Source of the DNA: Deinococcus psychrotolerans
GTDB lineage: Bacteria > Deinococcota > Deinococci > Deinococcales > Deinococcaceae
Direction of reading: 5' to 3'
DNA: 64,000 nt
NCBI RefSeq assembly: GCF_003860465.1
Contig: NZ_CP034184.1
Location: 1-64,000 of the forward strand
The notes beneath the pieces are model-generated. The model had not been told where the DNA came from and did no database searches. It was given only the letters and a program-made list of their open reading frames with translations. Both the position numbers and the translations under genes were made by a program. Numbering within the stretch: the stretch's first letter is position 1; every line of letters begins with the position of its first letter. Below, piece after piece: positions 63,180 to 64,000 of the stretch.

Positions 63180-64000
63180 GCTTGGAGATCAGCGAACAAA
63201 ACGACCAGGCCCAAGTGCCATTCGTGTGGCCTGCTGAGGTTCCAGTGTGGCAACGCACCATCAGCCGCCTGCTGTTGCGTCGATTGAATCTGATCAGCGC
63301 GAGCGAAACGCCGAGGAGCGAGGAGCGCTTGAGCGAAGCGGAGCAATCGGCGTGGCGAGTGTTTTTATTGGATAGTGAGCCGGGGTTAGAGTTGGAACTG
63401 GATGTGGGTCTGCTGCTGCTGGCGGCTCAGCTGCTCAATCAGCATTGCCCCGGTAGTTTGACGCAGATTCCGCCGCTGAACGTGTTGGCGGAGACGGTCT
63501 TCACACTTTTTGTGCAAGAAGTCATCAGTGGGAGTAGTAATGAGGACATCGGGGTACTGGCGACAGACGTTCAGACTTGTGGCCAGCCTCACCTGAGTAG
63601 TGCCGAGGTCGTTGAACAAGCGGCTTGTTTTGTCCCGGAGTGCCGCATGGCGCTGAGTACCTTTTTCCAGACCACACCGCACGGCGCACTGTTGAGCGTT
63701 TCGGTAGACGAGATTTTCTTAGTCGACCCGGCAGGCCGCGACGTCAAGGCGCTGAGCGCGGCACTGGAGCAAGGGCGCACTTTTTCTGATGTGAGCGACC
63801 AGACGCTCATAGCCATGCGGCGAGTGCTGTGCGCTCAGCCCACCTCGCCGGAGGAACAAGAAGCACTGAGCGACTTGCAGCAGTGCGTCCGGTTGCGACT
63901 GCATCCTCATTTCCTGCCGGGCAATGTGCCGCATGCACAGACGATTCTTGCCGCCGCCCGCGCCTGGCGCATCGGGCGTGATGGACTTGGGGCACGCCAT
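63176..64000 (+). CDS. hypothetical protein, 3'-truncated by the window end
   Basis: ATG 63176 overlaps the topA stop (ATGA). 275 codons are visible and no stop occurs before base 64000. Acidic helical N-terminus (MSLEISEQNDQAQVPFVWPA), central LLLAAQLLNQHCPGSLTQIP and VLAETVFTLFVQEVISGSSN, then VDEIFLVDPAGRDVKALSAA. No family recognised; translational coupling suggests it works with TopA or in the same plasmid process. Confidence 0.6.
   Translation, partial: MSLEISEQNDQAQVPFVWPAEVPVWQRTISRLLLRRLNLISASETPRSEERLSEAEQSAWRVFLLDSEPGLELELDVGLLLLAAQLLNQHCPGSLTQIPPLNVLAETVFTLFVQEVISGSSNEDIGVLATDVQTCGQPHLSSAEVVEQAACFVPECRMALSTFFQTTPHGALLSVSVDEIFLVDPAGRDVKALSAALEQGRTFSDVSDQTLIAMRRVLCAQPTSPEEQEALSDLQQCVRLRLHPHFLPGNVPHAQTILAAARAWRIGRDGLGARH

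Noticed and set aside
1..64000. tRNA or rRNA genes
   Set aside because: No cloverleaf with TTCGA-type arm plus CCA-like acceptor or rRNA-like stretch was noticed on either strand; a covariance-model search would be decisive.

Overview
The window looks like part of a Deinococcus plasmid or megaplasmid. The inference rests on high GC with GC-ending codons, several genes that start right after a TANNNT box with no ribosome binding site (leaderless style common in Deinococcus), partition and replication genes, a plasmid-type topoisomerase I, and many insertion sequences. No rRNA, tRNA or ordinary chromosomal housekeeping block was seen. Species was not determined.

Layout. 1-6.5 kb: a partition locus (ParA ATPase, small DNA-binding partner, palindromic operator, four 193-bp-spaced centromere-like repeats, ParB-like protein), plasmid hypotheticals and a decayed replication-type gene. 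6.9-13.9 kb: a large SARP/BTAD-AAA-TPR regulator beside a three-gene chaperone-usher pilus operon. 14-17 kb (minus strand): fic, a frameshifted cas6 and a WYL regulator, translationally coupled, with no CRISPR array. 17-28 kb: IS elements, soxR with a textbook SoxR box, a tandem set of four monocistronic units sharing a conserved leader, and a nested insertion (serine-recombinase element inside an IS4 element inside a host gene). 28-33 kb: a stress/metal block (DUF1269-like, four-helix Cys-rich copper-binding protein, two DUF305 proteins, a two-component system). 34-36.9 kb: lipoprotein, small leaderless genes, DUF421 protein, stand-alone response regulator. 37-41.8 kb: a giant DUF4157 polymorphic-toxin-like protein and its probable immunity gene. 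42-50.3 kb: IS21/IS3 relics, a MoxR ATPase with a zincin-VWA partner, an IS50-like element sitting in the left-end hairpin of an IS200/IS605 (tnpA-tnpB) element. 50.3-64 kb: iteron origin and Rep protein, a giant methyltransferase-helicase gene split by an IS3-type element, small plasmid genes, topA and the start of a coupled gene.

How it fits together. Two sets of replication/partition functions (a decayed Rep near parAB; a live iteron-Rep unit at 50-52 kb) suggest fusion of replicons. The accessory middle carries surface structures, stress sensing, competition functions and possible defence genes. Several genes show single-base frame breaks (4.9, 5.67, 15.79, 27.9, 42.57, 59.9, 60.7 kb) or in-frame amber codons (5.0, 21.16 kb). 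Decay and sequencing indels cannot be told apart from this sequence alone. The very long ORFs (1119, 1356 and about 1300 codons) are intact.
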